From the NCBI RefSeq assembly GCF_019469165.1, contig NZ_CP048263.1:1240001-1304000 (forward strand): a stretch of 64,000 bases of DNA, read 5' to 3'. Position numbers and translations under genes: made by a program. Below the pieces are notes generated by a model. It saw nothing but the letters and a program-made list of their open reading frames with translations, was not told the origin of the DNA and did no database searches. The DNA is from Gilliamella sp. ESL0443. GTDB taxonomy: Bacteria > Pseudomonadota > Gammaproteobacteria > Enterobacterales > Orbaceae. This document shows positions 28,077 to 38,569 of the stretch, in pieces (within the stretch, counting starts at the first letter, position 1; each line of letters begins with the position of its first letter).

Positions 28077-30215
28077 GTGCATTCTTTTATCTTATCTTTG
28101 CGTAAAGTTTTTTATAGCAGTAATTTGCTATTTAGTATTCGTATGCTGGTTAGTTTAACTGGCTCTACGCTCGTGCCTTGGTATTTTGGTTCAGTTTCGT
28201 TGGTGATTCCACTCACTTTAGGCGTGGTTGCCGCAGGCCTGACAGAGATTGATACCCGGTTGCTCAGTCGCTGTATTAATATTTTACTTACGTTAGTTTG
28301 TTTTGCGATTGCAACGTTTTCGGTCGAGTTGTTGTTTAATTTTCCTTTGTTATTTATTGTTGGATTAGTTAGCTCGACGTTTATGTTTATTATGCTTGGT
28401 ACGCTTGGACAACGATATGGCGTGATTGCTTTTGGTTCGTTATTGATTGCTGCGTATACCATGCTGGGCCACAATCTGTTTGATGATAACTATACTCTGC
28501 CTTGCTTTCTACTATTGGGTGCACTTTGGTATAACATTGTTTCATTGATTGAATCTATAGTACAACCGATTCGTACAACTCAGCAGACATTAGCAAATTG
28601 CTTCTTGAAATTATCACTTTATCTTGATGCCAAAGCAGCGATGTTTGATCCTGATGAAACTGATGGCTTTAGACGACAAACGCTTGAATTAACAGAATGC
28701 AACACTCAAGTGATTAATGCGTTTAATGATACCAAGCGTTCGCTATTTAATCGTTTAAAAGGCTTTCGTGGGCAATCTTATATTAGAAAGATGCTTAGTT
28801 ATTATTTTGTTGCCCAAGATATTCACGAACGAGCAAGCTCCTCTCATGGTGATTATCAAGCACTCAGTGAACACTTTAAGCATAGCGATCTGTTATTTCG
28901 TTTTGCAAGAATTTTGAATTTACAAGCTAAAGCTTGTGCCAAATTAGCGGTATCGATTAAATTAAATCAAACTTATCACCATGATCCGCTGTTTGCTCGT
29001 TATTTTGCTTATTTAGAAGAGGCAATCGTCCAATATCAACAGCATCCTAATGCCAATATGTTATTTATTAAATCGTTGCAAAATCTCTATCAAAATTTGC
29101 AAGCCATCGATTTATTATTGGCCAATATTGATACCGAGCAACACTTATCTAAGATACAAGAAGATAATCAGTTGATTGACGAGGAACTAACTCGCTTTCA
29201 TGATATATTTTCACGAATTAAGCAAAATTTAACTTTGAAATCATCATTATTTCGTCATGCTATTCGTATGAGTCTAGTGCTTTTTGTGGGTTATATGGTG
29301 ATTTTCTTCTCTCATCTTTCACATGGCTATTGGATTATTTTAACCAGTTTATTTGTTTGCCAACCTAACTATTCCACCACTAAATACCGCTTAAAATTGC
29401 GAGTAATCGGGACAATTTTAGGGATCATCATCGGGATTCCGTTAACCTATTTATTTCCAAGTATTGAAGCACAATTAGTATTGATTATTTTGACCGGCTG
29501 GTTGTTTTTTCTATTTAAGAATTCGCAATATGCCTATGCGACTGCTTTCATTACTTTATTAGTATTTTTTAGTTTTAGCTTGATCGGTGAAAGTAGTATT
29601 TCGGTGGCAATATCACGTATTATAGCAACGTTAATTGGATGCTTTATTGCATGGTTTGCGGTCAGTTTTATCTGGCCTGATTGGAAGTTTAGAAACTTAC
29701 CTAAATTACTTGATCGAGTCTGCCATGATGATAGTCACTATTTGGCGCTAATTGGTAGTCAATACGTATCAGGTAAAACCAATGATCCTAAATACCGTGT
29801 TGCACGGCGAGCTGCACATGATAGTAACGCCGATTTATCTTCACTTATCAGCTTAATGACCAAAGAGCCTCATGTAAAACCCGATCTGATTGAGCAAGGT
29901 TTCCGATTATTAACACTTAATCATACATTTATCAGTTACTTGTCAACCTTAGGGGCGCATCGTGATAAAAACATCTCGCCCCACACGCTTGAACTATTTG
30001 ATGATGTTTCGCTTTATATTATTACCATTTTGAGCAATAAGAAGATCGACTCTGAATATCTTCCTTTGAAGAAAATGGTGGATGATCATCTTGAGATTGT
30101 ATCCGATGATGATAAAGATAATGATTTGCTGGTCATGCAACAGTTAGCTTTGATTTTGGATATTCTTCCGGAAATCATCGATTTAATTACCTCAATTGAA
30201 GAAAAAACTAATTGA
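28077..30215 (+). CDS. yccS: FUSC-family membrane protein YccS
   Basis: 712 residues from the GTG at 28077, chosen because E. coli YccS starts a similar distance before the first helix; a TTG at 28038 is the longest option, and neither has a good ribosome site. Two blocks of membrane helices (about 15-150 and 390-520) flank cytoplasmic regions, the FUSC/aromatic-acid-exporter-like layout. Conserved text: IPLTLGVVAAGLTEIDTRL and GTLGQRYGVIAFGSLLIAAYTMLG. The family is annotated as putative efflux proteins; substrate unknown. Confidence 0.88.
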   Translation: MHSFILSLRKVFYSSNLLFSIRMLVSLTGSTLVPWYFGSVSLVIPLTLGVVAAGLTEIDTRLLSRCINILLTLVCFAIATFSVELLFNFPLLFIVGLVSSTFMFIMLGTLGQRYGVIAFGSLLIAAYTMLGHNLFDDNYTLPCFLLLGALWYNIVSLIESIVQPIRTTQQTLANCFLKLSLYLDAKAAMFDPDETDGFRRQTLELTECNTQVINAFNDTKRSLFNRLKGFRGQSYIRKMLSYYFVAQDIHERASSSHGDYQALSEHFKHSDLLFRFARILNLQAKACAKLAVSIKLNQTYHHDPLFARYFAYLEEAIVQYQQHPNANMLFIKSLQNLYQNLQAIDLLLANIDTEQHLSKIQEDNQLIDEELTRFHDIFSRIKQNLTLKSSLFRHAIRMSLVLFVGYMVIFFSHLSHGYWIILTSLFVCQPNYSTTKYRLKLRVIGTILGIIIGIPLTYLFPSIEAQLVLIILTGWLFFLFKNSQYAYATAFITLLVFFSFSLIGESSISVAISRIIATLIGCFIAWFAVSFIWPDWKFRNLPKLLDRVCHDDSHYLALIGSQYVSGKTNDPKYRVARRAAHDSNADLSSLISLMTKEPHVKPDLIEQGFRLLTLNHTFISYLSTLGAHRDKNISPHTLELFDDVSLYIITILSNKKIDSEYLPLKKMVDDHLEIVSDDDKDNDLLVMQQLALILDILPEIIDLITSIEEKTN

Positions 30216-30241
30216 TCACCATGCTTATTAATTTAACTTCG

Positions 30242-30799
30242 TTATTGAATAAATGGGTTTTGTTCACCAATGTAGACTAAGGGTTGTTCGAAGTTGTTAA
30301 CTTTATCTGCATCAATTTCAAAACCATATAAATAATCTGATTCGAAATATGGACCTTGGTTTTGATTCGGTTTAATCACTGCTGATATTTTGAGATCTTT
30401 AATATCAAATGATACTGATTGCTTAGTGGCTTTGTCATAAATAAATATTGACGAATTTGGTAGACCTATTTTGCCAAGAAAAATGTCGTGGTATCTGCCG
30501 TCAATTGAATAATAGGGTTTTGAATATTGTGCATTGACAGGATCTGAGTGAGTTCGTTCTTCATCTGGTATCAAAAAGAAAGCCTCAATTGATTTATCGC
30601 CATGAGCAAGTAAATCATCTGTCACAGAAACGAATGCAAATCGCTTTTTATCTTTTATATAATCAATAAACGTTAGTTGATGAAGATTTACTTTTTCAGT
30701 TGATGATGAATGATTCACTGTTTTTGGATGCACTGATGTTTGAGAATAAGCACCAAAGCTTAATAAAGAAATAATAGATACAATTAGTATTTTTTTCAT
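30242..30799 (-). CDS. Secreted protein of unknown function (paralogue of the neighbour)
   Basis: 185 residues with a clear Sec signal peptide (MKKILIVSIISLLSFGAYS) and AAGGAG upstream. No family recognised. The C-terminal 75 residues (IFIYDKATKQSVSFDIKDLK ... VYIGEQNPF) are plainly related to the middle of the next gene upstream (YLYDYEHNRLITYPIRKLEA ... VYIGKESPF). The pair therefore arose by duplication. Likely periplasmic or exported. Confidence 0.75.
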   Translation of the reverse strand: MKKILIVSIISLLSFGAYSQTSVHPKTVNHSSSTEKVNLHQLTFIDYIKDKKRFAFVSVTDDLLAHGDKSIEAFFLIPDEERTHSDPVNAQYSKPYYSIDGRYHDIFLGKIGLPNSSIFIYDKATKQSVSFDIKDLKISAVIKPNQNQGPYFESDYLYGFEIDADKVNNFEQPLVYIGEQNPFIQ

Positions 30800-30845
30800 T
30801 GTTTACCTACTCCTTAAGTACATATCCACAAAATTAATCTGAATT

Positions 30846-31841
30846 TTATCTTGATCTATGATCTTCCTGTCGATAATCAGATTTTATATCTAAACGTTTA
30901 AATGTATATAATGGATCAATATAATAAATATATGAATACGGAAATATCATTGATTCAAATCCAAATGCCACTAAAGGTTGATTTTTAAACAATTTGCCAG
31001 TCCATTTGTCTTTATTCATTTCATTAAAATCTTTGTCAGTTAGACTTCCAATCCTTGAACTTTCAGTATTGGAATATTCAAAATAAGTAAAAATGTTTTT
31101 TTCATTATCAGCTATTACCAATTTCCTATGATAGGTCCCAATAAAGTTGTCATGCTTAATTATTTCATCTTGAAGATAGTAATTTAATTCATTTAATTGA
31201 GCTAAATAGCTTTGAGTAATGCTATTTTGAACAGAAGTATCGTTATTTTTCGAGACTTTTGGAAAATCTTGATTGTCAATTTTTTGCCAGTCTAGTCGCG
31301 TTAGTTGTTGCATAGCAAACGGACTTTCCTTACCGATATAAACAAATGTATTTTTAGGGTTTAAGTTGTGTAATTGCTTAAGGTTCAGTTTAAAACCAAA
31401 TTGATAACTCTTCTCATCATGATGTGGTGTTTTACCGATACTATAAATATTTATGATTGCAAAAGCTTCTAATTTGCGAATAGGGTAAGTAATTAGTCGA
31501 TTATGTTCGTAATCATAAAGATAGAAATTATCGTCTTCAGATATTCCAGCTTCTTTCAAAAAACGTTGTCGATAGATTTTTGTTAATTTATAGCTATCTT
31601 TCTTATAATTACCTATTTCATCTGGAATTAAGTGTGGAACGATTCGAGTATTTCCATTTTCATCATATGAGTTAAAATTAATTTTTTCTGATACTGAAGT
31701 AAAATAGAAAATGGGGTTATCTTTTTTCTCAACGATAAAAATATCTAAGTCTTTTATAGTGTTATCTGAATGATTTTTTATTTCCTCGTTAGCATTTACA
31801 AAACAACTCAGTAATAATAATATTAATAACTTTATTTTCAT
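30846..31841 (-). CDS. Secreted or lipid-anchored protein of unknown function
   Basis: 331 residues from ATG 31841; a longer frame from 31889 runs into nfo and would bury the signal sequence (MKIKLLILLLLSCFVNANEE). LLSC could be a weak lipobox, while ANA|NEE fits signal peptidase I, so the anchoring is uncertain. Residues about 85-185 are paralogous to the small secreted protein next door. The C-terminal half, including YYIDPLYTFKRLDIKSDYR, is absent from the paralogue. It starts six bases after the nfo stop. Confidence 0.75.
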   Translation of the reverse strand: MKIKLLILLLLSCFVNANEEIKNHSDNTIKDLDIFIVEKKDNPIFYFTSVSEKINFNSYDENGNTRIVPHLIPDEIGNYKKDSYKLTKIYRQRFLKEAGISEDDNFYLYDYEHNRLITYPIRKLEAFAIINIYSIGKTPHHDEKSYQFGFKLNLKQLHNLNPKNTFVYIGKESPFAMQQLTRLDWQKIDNQDFPKVSKNNDTSVQNSITQSYLAQLNELNYYLQDEIIKHDNFIGTYHRKLVIADNEKNIFTYFEYSNTESSRIGSLTDKDFNEMNKDKWTGKLFKNQPLVAFGFESMIFPYSYIYYIDPLYTFKRLDIKSDYRQEDHRSR

Positions 31842-31846
31842 TATTT

Positions 31847-32689
31847 TCACTTTTCTTGCTCTTTTAACCAAGCTATTTCTTGTTTCCAAAGATCCGGATC
31901 GACAGTTTCGAGGATGAGAGGGATTTCATCGATTCGCGAGTCTTGCATGATAAATTTAAATGCCGTTTCACCGATGGTTCCTTTGCCTAAGCTATCATGA
32001 CGGTCAACATGGCTTGCCAACTCACTTTTAGCATCGTTTAAGTGCATACCTCGTAAGTATTTAAAGCCAACAATTTTTTCAAACTCATCAAAAGTCTCTT
32101 TGCAGGCTTTTTCAGTACGTAAGTCATAACCGGCAGCAAAGGCATGACAGGTATCAATACAGACTCCAACACGACTTTTATCTTCTATTTTGTCAATAAT
32201 TTGTGCAAGATGTTCAAATTTATACCCGAGATTAGACCCTTGCCCTGCGGTGTTTTCTATCACTGCAACAACATTTTTAGTTTTATCTAAAGTGATATTT
32301 ATCGATTCGGAAATACGCGCCAAACACTCATCCACCGAAATTTTTTGTAGATGACTACCAGGATGAAAGTTGAGTAAAGTTAACCCTAGCTGTTCACAGC
32401 GTTGCATTTCGTCTAAAAAAGCTGTTCGGGATTTATCGAGTTGCTCACTATCAGGGCTACCTAAATTGATAAGGTAACTATCATGCGGTAGGATTTGTTT
32501 ACTAGTAAATCCATATCGTTCACAGCGTTTTTTGAAACTATCAATCACTGCTGATTCAAGCGGTTTTGCATGCCACTGGCGTTGATTTTTAGTAAATAAA
32601 GCAAAAGCCGTTGCACCAATTTGATAAGCATTAATTGGAGCATTATCGACACCACCAGAAGCACTCACATGAGCACCAATATATTTCAT
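31847..32689 (-). CDS. nfo: Endonuclease IV
   Basis: 280-residue zinc-dependent AP endonuclease of base-excision repair, full length (E. coli Nfo 285). Metal-ligand motifs are visible: [41 protein letters not shown] and [14 protein letters not shown]. It lies 9 bp after yejK on the same strand. Confidence 0.97.
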   Translation of the reverse strand: MKYIGAHVSASGGVDNAPINAYQIGATAFALFTKNQRQWHAKPLESAVIDSFKKRCERYGFTSKQILPHDSYLINLGSPDSEQLDKSRTAFLDEMQRCEQLGLTLLNFHPGSHLQKISVDECLARISESINITLDKTKNVVAVIENTAGQGSNLGYKFEHLAQIIDKIEDKSRVGVCIDTCHAFAAGYDLRTEKACKETFDEFEKIVGFKYLRGMHLNDAKSELASHVDRHDSLGKGTIGETAFKFIMQDSRIDEIPLILETVDPDLWKQEIAWLKEQEK

Positions 32690-32698
32690 AATTTTTTC

Positions 32699-33697
32699 CT
32701 AGTTTGAGCCACTGTTTCGTTGAAGTTGGTCACGTAAATTAGGTGGAACACCTTTAATCACAAGTGAGTCAGTTTGCGGGTCCCATTTGATTCGTTCGCC
32801 TAATAGATCAGAATCAAAGCTTAAGGTTAATCCACCACCGCTACCAGAGAATTTTTTAAGTTGGCGTAGTGCACTACGATCAACGGGGAAAGTGTCCTCT
32901 AGATCATATTCATTATTTTTGACAAATTCCATAAAATTATTCTCGTCAGTCGTTGGCAATTCGTTAGCAAGATTTTTCAGTTCAATCTCTTCACCTGCTT
33001 GTAATTGCGCTTGGCAATAATTATAAACATTTTCACGGGCATTATTCTTGTTGTCAAATTGCATTTCTTGGCAATAGTCATCAACCGCTTTAACAAGTGT
33101 TTTATTTTGCGCTTTAGCATCTAATCCTTCACTCGCACCTAAATAATCCATAAAGAAGTCAGAAACCTTACGCCCTACTCGTCCTTTTAAGAAAGTTAGG
33201 TAACGTTTTGAGTCAGGAGCCGTTTCCCATTCGGTTATATCTATACGAGCAATGATGTCGGCATGGTCAATATCTAAATACTGGGTTTCTGATATATTGA
33301 GTTGTTCGTTGACTAACATACTTAAACAGCTATTTAATACAGCAATAATAAGGTATTCAACAGCTAGATATCGATAATGGCAAAAAATAACGGTGCCACC
33401 TTCAGCAAATGGATATTTGGCCAGTTCATTACGTAATTGTTTGGTAGATTCTTGACTAAAATTAAGGAAGTCTTGATTACCTAAACGTAATTCTTTAAGC
33501 GACTGTTCAAAGAGGCTTTCACTATTAAATAGTCCATAAGCTTTACTTTTGTTGTTATAAACGCGGTTTATATCTTCAATCAAGTTGGTTACCGCTTGTT
33601 CATTGTTCAGTAATGAGTCACGAAGTTGTAATTCGATTTCCGTATCGCTTTTTCTTATTAATTTATGTAAAACAACGTTTTCTATTTGTACACTCAT
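32699..33697 (-). CDS. yejK: Nucleoid-associated protein YejK/NdpA
   Basis: 332-residue cytosolic nucleoid protein (E. coli YejK 335). It carries the family's [16 protein letters not shown] start, the [32 protein letters not shown] block and an [14 protein letters not shown] end. Probably co-transcribed with nfo. Confidence 0.94.
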   Translation of the reverse strand: MSVQIENVVLHKLIRKSDTEIELQLRDSLLNNEQAVTNLIEDINRVYNNKSKAYGLFNSESLFEQSLKELRLGNQDFLNFSQESTKQLRNELAKYPFAEGGTVIFCHYRYLAVEYLIIAVLNSCLSMLVNEQLNISETQYLDIDHADIIARIDITEWETAPDSKRYLTFLKGRVGRKVSDFFMDYLGASEGLDAKAQNKTLVKAVDDYCQEMQFDNKNNARENVYNYCQAQLQAGEEIELKNLANELPTTDENNFMEFVKNNEYDLEDTFPVDRSALRQLKKFSGSGGGLTLSFDSDLLGERIKWDPQTDSLVIKGVPPNLRDQLQRNSGSN

Positions 33698-33745
33698 GAA
33701 AATTCCTAATACGCTAGACGATTTGATAATTGACTATTTTATCAA

Positions 33746-33762
33746 AGCACTAAAAAAGTGCT
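33746..33762. terminator. Short hairpin between yejK and the MATE gene
   Basis: AGCACT-AAAAA-AGTGCT in the divergent gap. It may be a regulatory hairpin rather than a terminator because both neighbouring genes start here. Confidence 0.25.
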
Positions 33763-33875
33763 ATCATCAATTTTTATCTCTGTTAAACTAGTTATGATTA
33801 TTCAAGTCAATTTTATACTTTTACGTATATTCTAAAATTCTTAGCAACTTTAACTTTTTTTCAATGTGAATAAAA

Positions 33876-35267
33876 ATGACAAACTCACGCGATATTTATG
33901 ATGATTTTAAACATAAAAAAATTAGCCTAATATTTTGGCAATATGCGCTACCATCAATTATTGGGACAACAGTAAATACGCTTTACAATATTATTGATGG
34001 AATTTTTATTGGTCATTGGATCGGTCGCGAAGCGTTAAGTGGCGCTGGTATTATTTTGCCTGTGATGAATCTTGCTGCCGGCATTGGTATGTTGGTCGGT
34101 ATTGGTTCGGCAAGCCGTATTTCGATATTTTTGGGTCGAGGCGAGATTGATAAAGCCGAAAGAGTAGCAGGCACATCGTTTATGTTAACTGCCGTGCTTA
34201 GCGGTATTACTTTAGCATTATTACTTTATTTTATTGATCCGGTTTTACACTTTATCGGTTCAAGCCCCACTAATCATATTTATGCACGGGAATTTTTAGA
34301 GGTATTTTTACCGGGTAGTATTTTTATCACACTAACATTTAATTACAACAACATGATGCGCGCCAGTGGTTATCCTTTCAAAGCCATGGTAACGATGTTT
34401 ATCAGTGTGATTGCTAATATTATTCTCGCACCAATTTTCATTATTGCTTTAGGTTGGGGAATGCGCGGTGCAGCGTTTGCAACTACACTATCGATGTTTA
34501 TTAGCTTTTTGTTTGTAATGCAACACTTTATTAGCAAAAACAGCAACATTAAATTATATCGTCGCAACTTTAAGCTCGATTTTACTTATGTTAAATCTAT
34601 TTTATCGATTGGTATGTCACCGTTTGCTATGCAGGTGGCTGCGTCGGTTGTTGTGGTATTTATCAACTGGCAGTTAACCCATTATGCACCAATATCACAT
34701 GTTTCAAGTGATGATGCAATTGCCGGCTATTCTAACGCTAACCGATTAATTACACTGATTATTATGATTGTTATTGGCGTAAACCAAGGTATGCAACCGA
34801 TTATTGGTTATAACTACGGTTCCAAAAATTATGCTCGGGTTAAGGAAACGTTTATTTATGCGGTTAAAATTGCCACCGTCATTACTAGCGTTGGTTTTGT
34901 ACTAGGTTGTTTTATTCCTGATGTGCTGGTTAGAGCATTTAGCTCTGATGTTGATTTAGTAGCAATATCTGCAATTGCACTACGTTATACTACATTTTCT
35001 TTTGCGTTTGTTGGGTTCCAAATGGTAACTACCAGTTTCTTCCAATGTATTGGTATGGCAAAAATTTCTATTTTGTTAAGCCTTTCAAGACAAATTCTAA
35101 TCTTGTTACCAACACTTTATATTCTTCCATTATTCTTTGATTTAGATGGTGTTTGGGCTGCCTCTCCAACTGCGGATCTGTTATCGACTGGCACGGCTTA
35201 TGTCGTACTTCATTGCTATTTTAGATCAATCAAAAATAGAGATTGTTCACCAAAACTCAATCAGTAG
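33876..35267 (+). CDS. MATE-family efflux transporter (MepA-like)
   Basis: 463-residue inner-membrane protein with 12 helices in two MatE repeats. It begins WQYALPSIIGTTVNTLYNIIDGIFIGHWIGREALSG and contains the GMSPFAMQ and GVNQGMQPIIGYNYG motifs of the MepA/DinF-like branch. It is distinct from MdtK at 6643. A Na+ or H+ coupled drug or metabolite exporter; substrate unknown. Confidence 0.87.
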   Translation: MTNSRDIYDDFKHKKISLIFWQYALPSIIGTTVNTLYNIIDGIFIGHWIGREALSGAGIILPVMNLAAGIGMLVGIGSASRISIFLGRGEIDKAERVAGTSFMLTAVLSGITLALLLYFIDPVLHFIGSSPTNHIYAREFLEVFLPGSIFITLTFNYNNMMRASGYPFKAMVTMFISVIANIILAPIFIIALGWGMRGAAFATTLSMFISFLFVMQHFISKNSNIKLYRRNFKLDFTYVKSILSIGMSPFAMQVAASVVVVFINWQLTHYAPISHVSSDDAIAGYSNANRLITLIIMIVIGVNQGMQPIIGYNYGSKNYARVKETFIYAVKIATVITSVGFVLGCFIPDVLVRAFSSDVDLVAISAIALRYTTFSFAFVGFQMVTTSFFQCIGMAKISILLSLSRQILILLPTLYILPLFFDLDGVWAASPTADLLSTGTAYVVLHCYFRSIKNRDCSPKLNQ

Positions 35268-35413
35268 ATCTTTTTGCAAATGGGATAAAATAGGAAATAA
35301 TAATATGGTTATAAACAATAAAAGCATCCAATAAAAGTAAAATACCAGTTAAAAAATTACTATTTCCTAATAAGATAATTGTTTTATGTCAATATAAAGA
35401 TACACTTACCTAT

Positions 35414-35437
35414 AAAAAGCAGTACATTTAGTACTGC
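35414..35437 (-). terminator. Terminator of the autotransporter gene
   Basis: On the reverse strand GCAGTAC-5 nt-GTACTGC followed by TTTTTATA, 31 bp after the stop. Confidence 0.8.
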
Positions 35438-35467
35438 TGCTTATTTAGGAAGTTATTTTAAAATTTA

Positions 35468-38068
35468 TTAGAATGAATAATTAATGCCTAGTTGTCCTCC
35501 TATATGTGAATATTTATCAGAACCAAATCTGGTATCTAATTGAGCATAACCACTAAGTGAATTTGTGAAATTACCGTTCACACCCACTTTAACCTCAGCA
35601 AAGTTTTTGCCTAAATTTGATTCAACATTTTTACCTTTTACTTTAGCTTCAGGTGCTGAAGAGTCATAAAGCCAGTTTGCTTCAATAAATGGTAATACAC
35701 CAAATCCTGATTTAGTGCTTTGGCCATAGTAACGAGCACCTAAGCGTAATTGGGCACCATCAGCATTGATGTCATCCACATCACCTGCGCGACCGAAAGT
35801 GAATTTATCGCTGTTTAACCAGGTATATCCAACTTGAGCATGAGGTTCAAGTAACCAATTTCTTTCATCTCCTTCAAGCATAACCATTCCGTAACCTACT
35901 TCAGCAGATAAACTTACCGCATCTCCATCGTATTTACTTGAATAGTTTCTTATGTTTGATAAATGAACTGATGTTTTGTGTTTGAACCAACTGTATTGTG
36001 CCCAAGTATCAACAAAAAGACCTTCGCCATTGGTTTGTGCATTCCAATTACCGTATACGCCTAAGTTATACCCTGTAACACTACCGTCACCTTTACGGCG
36101 AGAATGTTTTTGTTTAGTATCGATTGTACTGTGACCGTATCCGCCATAAACCCCAGCTTTGAATTGGTCTAAACTTAATACATCAACACCCATTTCGATC
36201 ATTGAGGTTTTCATGTCTAATGACTGTTTGCCATTAAACAAATCGGTTTTGGTTCGGTCATAGTTATAACGCATCCAAACATTAGAATCTGGAACATAAA
36301 TCGAAGTATCTCGATCATGGGCACTATGACGGAACATATTTAATGCAGCTAGCTGATTACCAAATATAGAAGCAACGACTGGAGAATTAGTTACACTTGA
36401 TAAAACATTGGTATATTCAATAGTTAATTTACCATCTTTATCTCGTCCAATGGTGTAATCAAATTCACTGTCAGCTTTTTCGACTACATTCCATTTACCG
36501 CCATCTGTACCACCAACCTCAATAACATTAATGGTTCCGTTATTAGCTTTACCATTACCAATTTCATTTATATCGATGTTAGTTGTACCAGTGACATTAC
36601 CAGTGACAACCATTTTATCTGTCTTACCATTTTCGGTATCCATATAAATATTTAGTTTACCGTTATCTCCGTGGTAATCGCCATTGACTGTTAGTGTGGT
36701 ATCAGGTGAGTTTTTACCTAAGTCAATAGTACCCCCATTAACAACACTTCCAATGGTTTGGTTATGATCATTTAAATTAAGTGAACCATCTTTACCAATA
36801 TTGTAATCAGAGTTAGGACTAAAGACATTTTCACCTTTTGCAGTCCATGACCCGCCAGTTATATTAGTTTTTCCTTCATAAGAGTGATGCCCACTAATTA
36901 AGTTATCACCAGAAGTTACATTCACATCACCTTTTCCAGCTATATCCCATGTTATATCGTAATCGGTGTTAGTATGATTAATATTTAATTTACCACCATC
37001 GTTTAATCCAACTTTTGATGTATCAATGGTACCGGCTTTTTCAGCTGCTTTTCCAGCTTCTCCACCGATATTGACGACACCATTCTTATCAATTGTTATA
37101 CCTAAATCTTCACCTGATTGGTCACCTTTTTGAGTTTTAACCACAGCATCATTTGAAACGGTTAAACTTGAAGAATGATTACCGCCTTGATTAACAACAA
37201 GTTCAGTCATAACATTCAATTTAGAATCTTTACCGTCAACTAATACTTTACCATTTCTGATTGCTAACTTTTTGTATAGACCCCAGTCACCATCAGAAAC
37301 ATTCATGGCTCCGCCATTAGTTATATTGATTTCACCATAGCCAGTTTTATCCGCAGAAAGCGCTCCAACTCTCATACCACCTGTATTAAAAGCTGAACCT
37401 TTTCCACTAATATTAATAATACCCTTGCCGTTTTCATGACCAACAAATGTACCTCTAGTAGAATTGATAACACCGCCATCTAATACGTTAACCACTGCGT
37501 TACCATTAGAAGCAATACTCATATCTTGTGATTTAACTTGATTTAACTCACTACCTTTACCGGTTACAGTTAGATTTACATTTGAATTAACACCAGAAGC
37601 CACGCGCAGAACCGCCCAACCAGCATTAGTAAAAGTACCACCATTGGTAATAAGAACATTCGCGTTACCTTCAGCACCAAAATAAGGATCGCCAAAAGTA
37701 TTAATTAGATGACCGTTATCAAGTGTTAATTGGCCAGTGCTTCCATCAACATGTCCCACCATGATTCGGCCCATTGATAACTTACCATTATCACTGATTG
37801 TTAAATGTCCATTTTGACCAATAAAATATTCATCTTTAGTGTCTTGGCCACTCGCTATTGTTCCTGTGTTATCTCCTTTGATAGTTTGATTTGTATCTAT
37901 ATTAACTCGAACCGCAGATGCATTACCTGCCATTAATACAGATAAAGCACTGGCTACAGTAGCACTAATTAATATTGATTTCGTTTTTTTCCCTCTTCCC
38001 TTGGCTAGTTCTGAAACCGCCAAGCTTATTCCTTTACTATTTTTTAAAACTTTGTAAATTTTGTTCAT
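35468..38068 (-). CDS. Autotransporter with outer-membrane beta-barrel
   Basis: 866-residue type Va autotransporter. The N-terminus (MNKIYKVLKNSKGISLAVSE ... GRGKKTKS) is an extended signal peptide region, followed by a hydrophobic segment ending ASA. The passenger (about 55-570) is a Gly/Asn-rich beta-helix with repeated short motifs (LTVSNDA, INITNGG, GTIDLG). The barrel domain (about 600-866) starts near VWMRYNYDRTKTDLFNG and ends in INYSF with the terminal Phe needed for assembly. AIDA/pertactin-like adhesion is plausible but unproven. It has its own terminator and an upstream palindrome shared with the adhesin-like gene at 1409. Confidence 0.92.
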   Translation of the reverse strand: MNKIYKVLKNSKGISLAVSELAKGRGKKTKSILISATVASALSVLMAGNASAVRVNIDTNQTIKGDNTGTIASGQDTKDEYFIGQNGHLTISDNGKLSMGRIMVGHVDGSTGQLTLDNGHLINTFGDPYFGAEGNANVLITNGGTFTNAGWAVLRVASGVNSNVNLTVTGKGSELNQVKSQDMSIASNGNAVVNVLDGGVINSTRGTFVGHENGKGIINISGKGSAFNTGGMRVGALSADKTGYGEINITNGGAMNVSDGDWGLYKKLAIRNGKVLVDGKDSKLNVMTELVVNQGGNHSSSLTVSNDAVVKTQKGDQSGEDLGITIDKNGVVNIGGEAGKAAEKAGTIDTSKVGLNDGGKLNINHTNTDYDITWDIAGKGDVNVTSGDNLISGHHSYEGKTNITGGSWTAKGENVFSPNSDYNIGKDGSLNLNDHNQTIGSVVNGGTIDLGKNSPDTTLTVNGDYHGDNGKLNIYMDTENGKTDKMVVTGNVTGTTNIDINEIGNGKANNGTINVIEVGGTDGGKWNVVEKADSEFDYTIGRDKDGKLTIEYTNVLSSVTNSPVVASIFGNQLAALNMFRHSAHDRDTSIYVPDSNVWMRYNYDRTKTDLFNGKQSLDMKTSMIEMGVDVLSLDQFKAGVYGGYGHSTIDTKQKHSRRKGDGSVTGYNLGVYGNWNAQTNGEGLFVDTWAQYSWFKHKTSVHLSNIRNYSSKYDGDAVSLSAEVGYGMVMLEGDERNWLLEPHAQVGYTWLNSDKFTFGRAGDVDDINADGAQLRLGARYYGQSTKSGFGVLPFIEANWLYDSSAPEAKVKGKNVESNLGKNFAEVKVGVNGNFTNSLSGYAQLDTRFGSDKYSHIGGQLGINYSF

Positions 38069-38136
38069 TTGTTAATTTTCCTTATTTTACAACAATTAAA
38101 CATTGCTAATAATTAATTAGCGATGTCTTAAACATT

Positions 38137-38166
38137 ATTGATCGAAATAAACGATCAATCAATATT
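38137..38166. promoter_or_regulatory. Palindromic motif shared with the 1591 site
   Basis: ATTGATCGAAAT, AAA, CGATCAATCAATA, matching the 1591-1620 copy at about 27 of 30 bases. It is 69 bp upstream of the autotransporter start. Surrounding DNA is not obviously homologous, so it is a candidate operator. Confidence 0.4.
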
Positions 38167-38529
38167 TAATCATTCGAAAATTTCTATTAAAAAATATTTA
38201 AATTATTTCCAATAATCGACATACATTGTTAAAAATAAGTTAATGTAATGAAAATTAAGAGATTTTTTGCTCGTCAAATTTTGTTAAATATTTATAAAAA
38301 ATATTATTAATTTATTATTTTTCTATTACTTTTATTTACAATTGAGAAGGAAAAGATCATTTTAAAAATGATCCTTTTTAGAACTAACTCGTACACATAT
38401 TCAAGGGTAAAATTAATCTTTTAGTTTTGAGGGAAAAATAGATGATCGATTTCAAGTTTATGAAGGAATAATTTACAGGATTCCATTTTTTATCACAAAA
38501 AAGCCTCAGCAGTTTTAATTTTATACAAT

Positions 38530-38555
38530 AAAAAAGGGACATCTGTCCCTTTTTA
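38530..38555 (-). terminator. Bidirectional terminator
   Basis: AAAAAGGGAC-atct-GTCCCTTTTT, 15 bp after the stop of the membrane protein gene at 38570. Confidence 0.85.
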
Positions 38556-38569
38556 TCTTTCTTACCAAT

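Larger units (their letters stand above)
38069..38569. other. Intergenic region upstream of the autotransporter
   Basis: 501 AT-rich bases. It holds the autotransporter promoter region with a palindrome at 38137-38166 and a terminator at 38530-38555 for the gene on the other side. No gene is seen. Confidence 0.55.
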
